64,000 bases of DNA from Paenibacillus sp. 1_12. Its GTDB lineage: Bacteria; Bacillota; Bacilli; Paenibacillales; NBRC-103111. A model generated the notes under the pieces. It was not told the DNA's origin and ran no database searches. It saw only the letters and a list, made by a program, of their open reading frames with translations. The stretch spans positions 1 through 64,000 of the forward strand of contig NZ_FOTE01000019.1 in NCBI RefSeq assembly GCF_900114475.1, in the 5' to 3' direction. The position numbers and the translations under genes are program-made. Positions 63,801 to 64,000 of this stretch are shown in pieces. Positions within the stretch are counted from its first letter, which is position 1. Every line of letters begins with the position of its first letter.

Positions 63801-64000
63801 GATCCATTGTCCAGGATAAAACTGCCACTCGCCGTCCATGGGGATGGTGCTTGATTGTTTAAGTTCTATGCCTCGTAAATCCAACACACCATGCTTCACA
63901 GTAGGCGGATTGGGTAACGACAGTTGATCATGCCAACTCCAGCGTACCGCAACCAACAAGAAGATGAACAATAATAAGTAAATTACATGGCTTAGCTTCA
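60897..64000 (-). CDS. 7TM hybrid kinase with two kinase modules around a receiver (5' end outside window)
   Basis: At least 1034 residues; the frame stays open to the window edge, so the true start is outside. Order: N-terminal helix; an extracellular 7TMR-DISM-type jelly roll (PMDGEWQFYPGQWI, TYYVRILLDRPL); seven membrane helices; HisKA with phospho-histidine in FLANTSHELRTPLHG; HATPase (LINLVHNAIKFTEEGTVEL, GLGLSICKDLVELHG); receiver (VLAVDDDPVNLKVLI, phospho-aspartate in LIIADVMMPGMSG, lysine in YVTKPVD); then a second, YesM-type kinase (QAQIHPHFLFNTLNSILALS) with its own ATPase (TIQPLVENAVRHGIL, ADTGMGMDDEQ). Both histidines and both ATP sites look intact. Ligand unknown. Confidence 0.9.
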   Translation of the reverse strand, partial: KLSHVIYLLLFIFLLVAVRWSWHDQLSLPNPPTVKHGVLDLRGIELKQSSTIPMDGEWQFYPGQWIGASNKNNAAPGQLLQVPGNWNAAFDPVNNEAYGYGTYYVRILLDRPLSEPLSMWFQSIYTASEVEINGDVLAKFGVLAEEKEGHVSETKSVLITYAQTGHNELELFVRVGNYESPMKGGIVRSVQFGTQEEVNRKYLYSIGLQLSVCVILLLHAIYALIIYLMDVRKTEFIVFFLMMVASAMTIAVYHNGLLFLWIDADFAWTLKLKAFAYIWFSFFLLLMGRVLIGTKHKGVLFYSYFLLLISYTLFIAVGPKEMALYSIDKELYMILYYVPLLWAAYYFIKMILNKAVGALYLLFSVVCIINNILWGTVYYAGAAQFMFYPIDLIAAIASFSAYWFKRYFHNSNEIELLNTQLAEANKLKDRFLANTSHELRTPLHGIMNIAQSVLTRKKHILDEQSQADMELLIMVSRRMSLMLNDLLDVVRLQDKRITVHMTAVQVQSLAAGVLDMLRFLTDGTKVELRMNIKKDVPFILADEERLVQILINLVHNAIKFTEEGTVELVAEQGNGHVWIHVRDTGSGMDEAMQKRVFKRYEQGAFGQGGIGLGLSICKDLVELHGSELMVQSQPGQGSMFSFKLPMVDEKLQVSIPVCTEKELDSLAYIRTQITAAESAAMVAASYDLKEADHISIPSTGSDQIRVLAVDDDPVNLKVLIHILSTEAYYIETANSAREALDKLQHEQWDLIIADVMMPGMSGYELTRLIRERFTLFELPIILLTARAEPEDIYAGFLAGANDYVTKPVDALELKYRASSLSTLKQAVNDRLRMEAAYLQAQIHPHFLFNTLNSILALSDIDNEKMRELAEAFTSYLHISFDFLTAGHMVPLSRELELVENYLYIEQQRFEERLQVEWEVNVDMEVLIPPLTIQPLVENAVRHGILSLSQGGTLRIRIERQADAVHFMVADTGMGMDDEQLSKLLIPAGRENRGIGLFNTHSRLTRLYGKGLHIQSKPGKGTTVSFTIPDSTLH

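Overview
The window looks like a chromosomal segment of a spore-forming, plant- or soil-associated member of the Firmicutes, most probably Paenibacillus or a close relative. Evidence: a gerA-gerC-gerB spore germination operon, S-layer homology (SLH) domain proteins, several copper-amine-oxidase-type 'stalk' domain secreted proteins, many YesM/YesN-like and AraC-type regulators next to CUT1 carbohydrate ABC transporters, a DUF2905 protein, strong GGAGG-type ribosome binding sites with some GTG/TTG starts, and an IS256-family remnant.

Layout. 0-7.6 kb is a patchwork: the tail of an IS256-type transposase, small secreted or membrane proteins (3D-domain protein, lipoprotein, two stalk-domain proteins), a cREC-domain protein, an SRPBCC protein, a very small acidic protein missed by length cut-offs, decayed gene tails, and one copy of a 205-bp MITE-like repeat. 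7.7-12.8 kb is a minus-strand Fur-type iron uptake operon: AraC regulator, substrate-binding lipoprotein, aldo/keto reductase, FecCD-type permease, ATPase. Here the AraC frame runs without a stop through a perfect 7-1-7 Fur box into the lipoprotein, and the lipoprotein carries an in-frame TAA. 13.0-15.0 kb encodes a secreted beta-domain protein.

15.2-26.0 kb is the most unusual locus. A seven-gene minus-strand operon (sugar-type binding protein, two permeases, two HpaB-like flavin monooxygenase homologues, an FAD oxidoreductase, a two-cluster ferredoxin) is divergent from its own YesN/YesM-like two-component system. The enzyme part is visibly more GC-rich than its surroundings. I know of no described pathway with this gene set.

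26-34.5 kb again holds small or housekeeping-like genes (LysM-NlpC/P60, LD-carboxypeptidase, DUF2905, a kptA fragment, an SLH protein, a stalk-domain protein, two small membrane proteins) and the second 205-bp repeat. 34.5-38.2 kb is the ger operon, preceded by a sigma-G-like promoter. 38.5-52.1 kb is a pectin-type utilisation locus: membrane-bound YesN-like regulator, LplB/LplC-like permeases, binding protein, a cytoplasmic GH28 enzyme, and a roughly 2050-residue surface GH28 protein with SLH anchors. 52.4-56.9 kb is a second LplA/B/C transporter set with a Gfo/Idh/MocA dehydrogenase and a good cre site. 57.3-60.6 kb is a secreted neopullulanase-type alpha-amylase (very close to Thermoactinomyces TVA I) divergent from an AraC regulator. 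60.9-64.0 kb is a 7TM hybrid kinase running off the window.

A hidden relationship joins two parts of the window. Upstream of gerA (38.26-38.38 kb) is a decayed fragment of the 3' part of the hybrid kinase, and downstream of the intact kinase (60.75-60.86 kb) is a decayed fragment of gerA. This suggests an ancestral kinase-gerA segment was duplicated and each copy kept a different gene.
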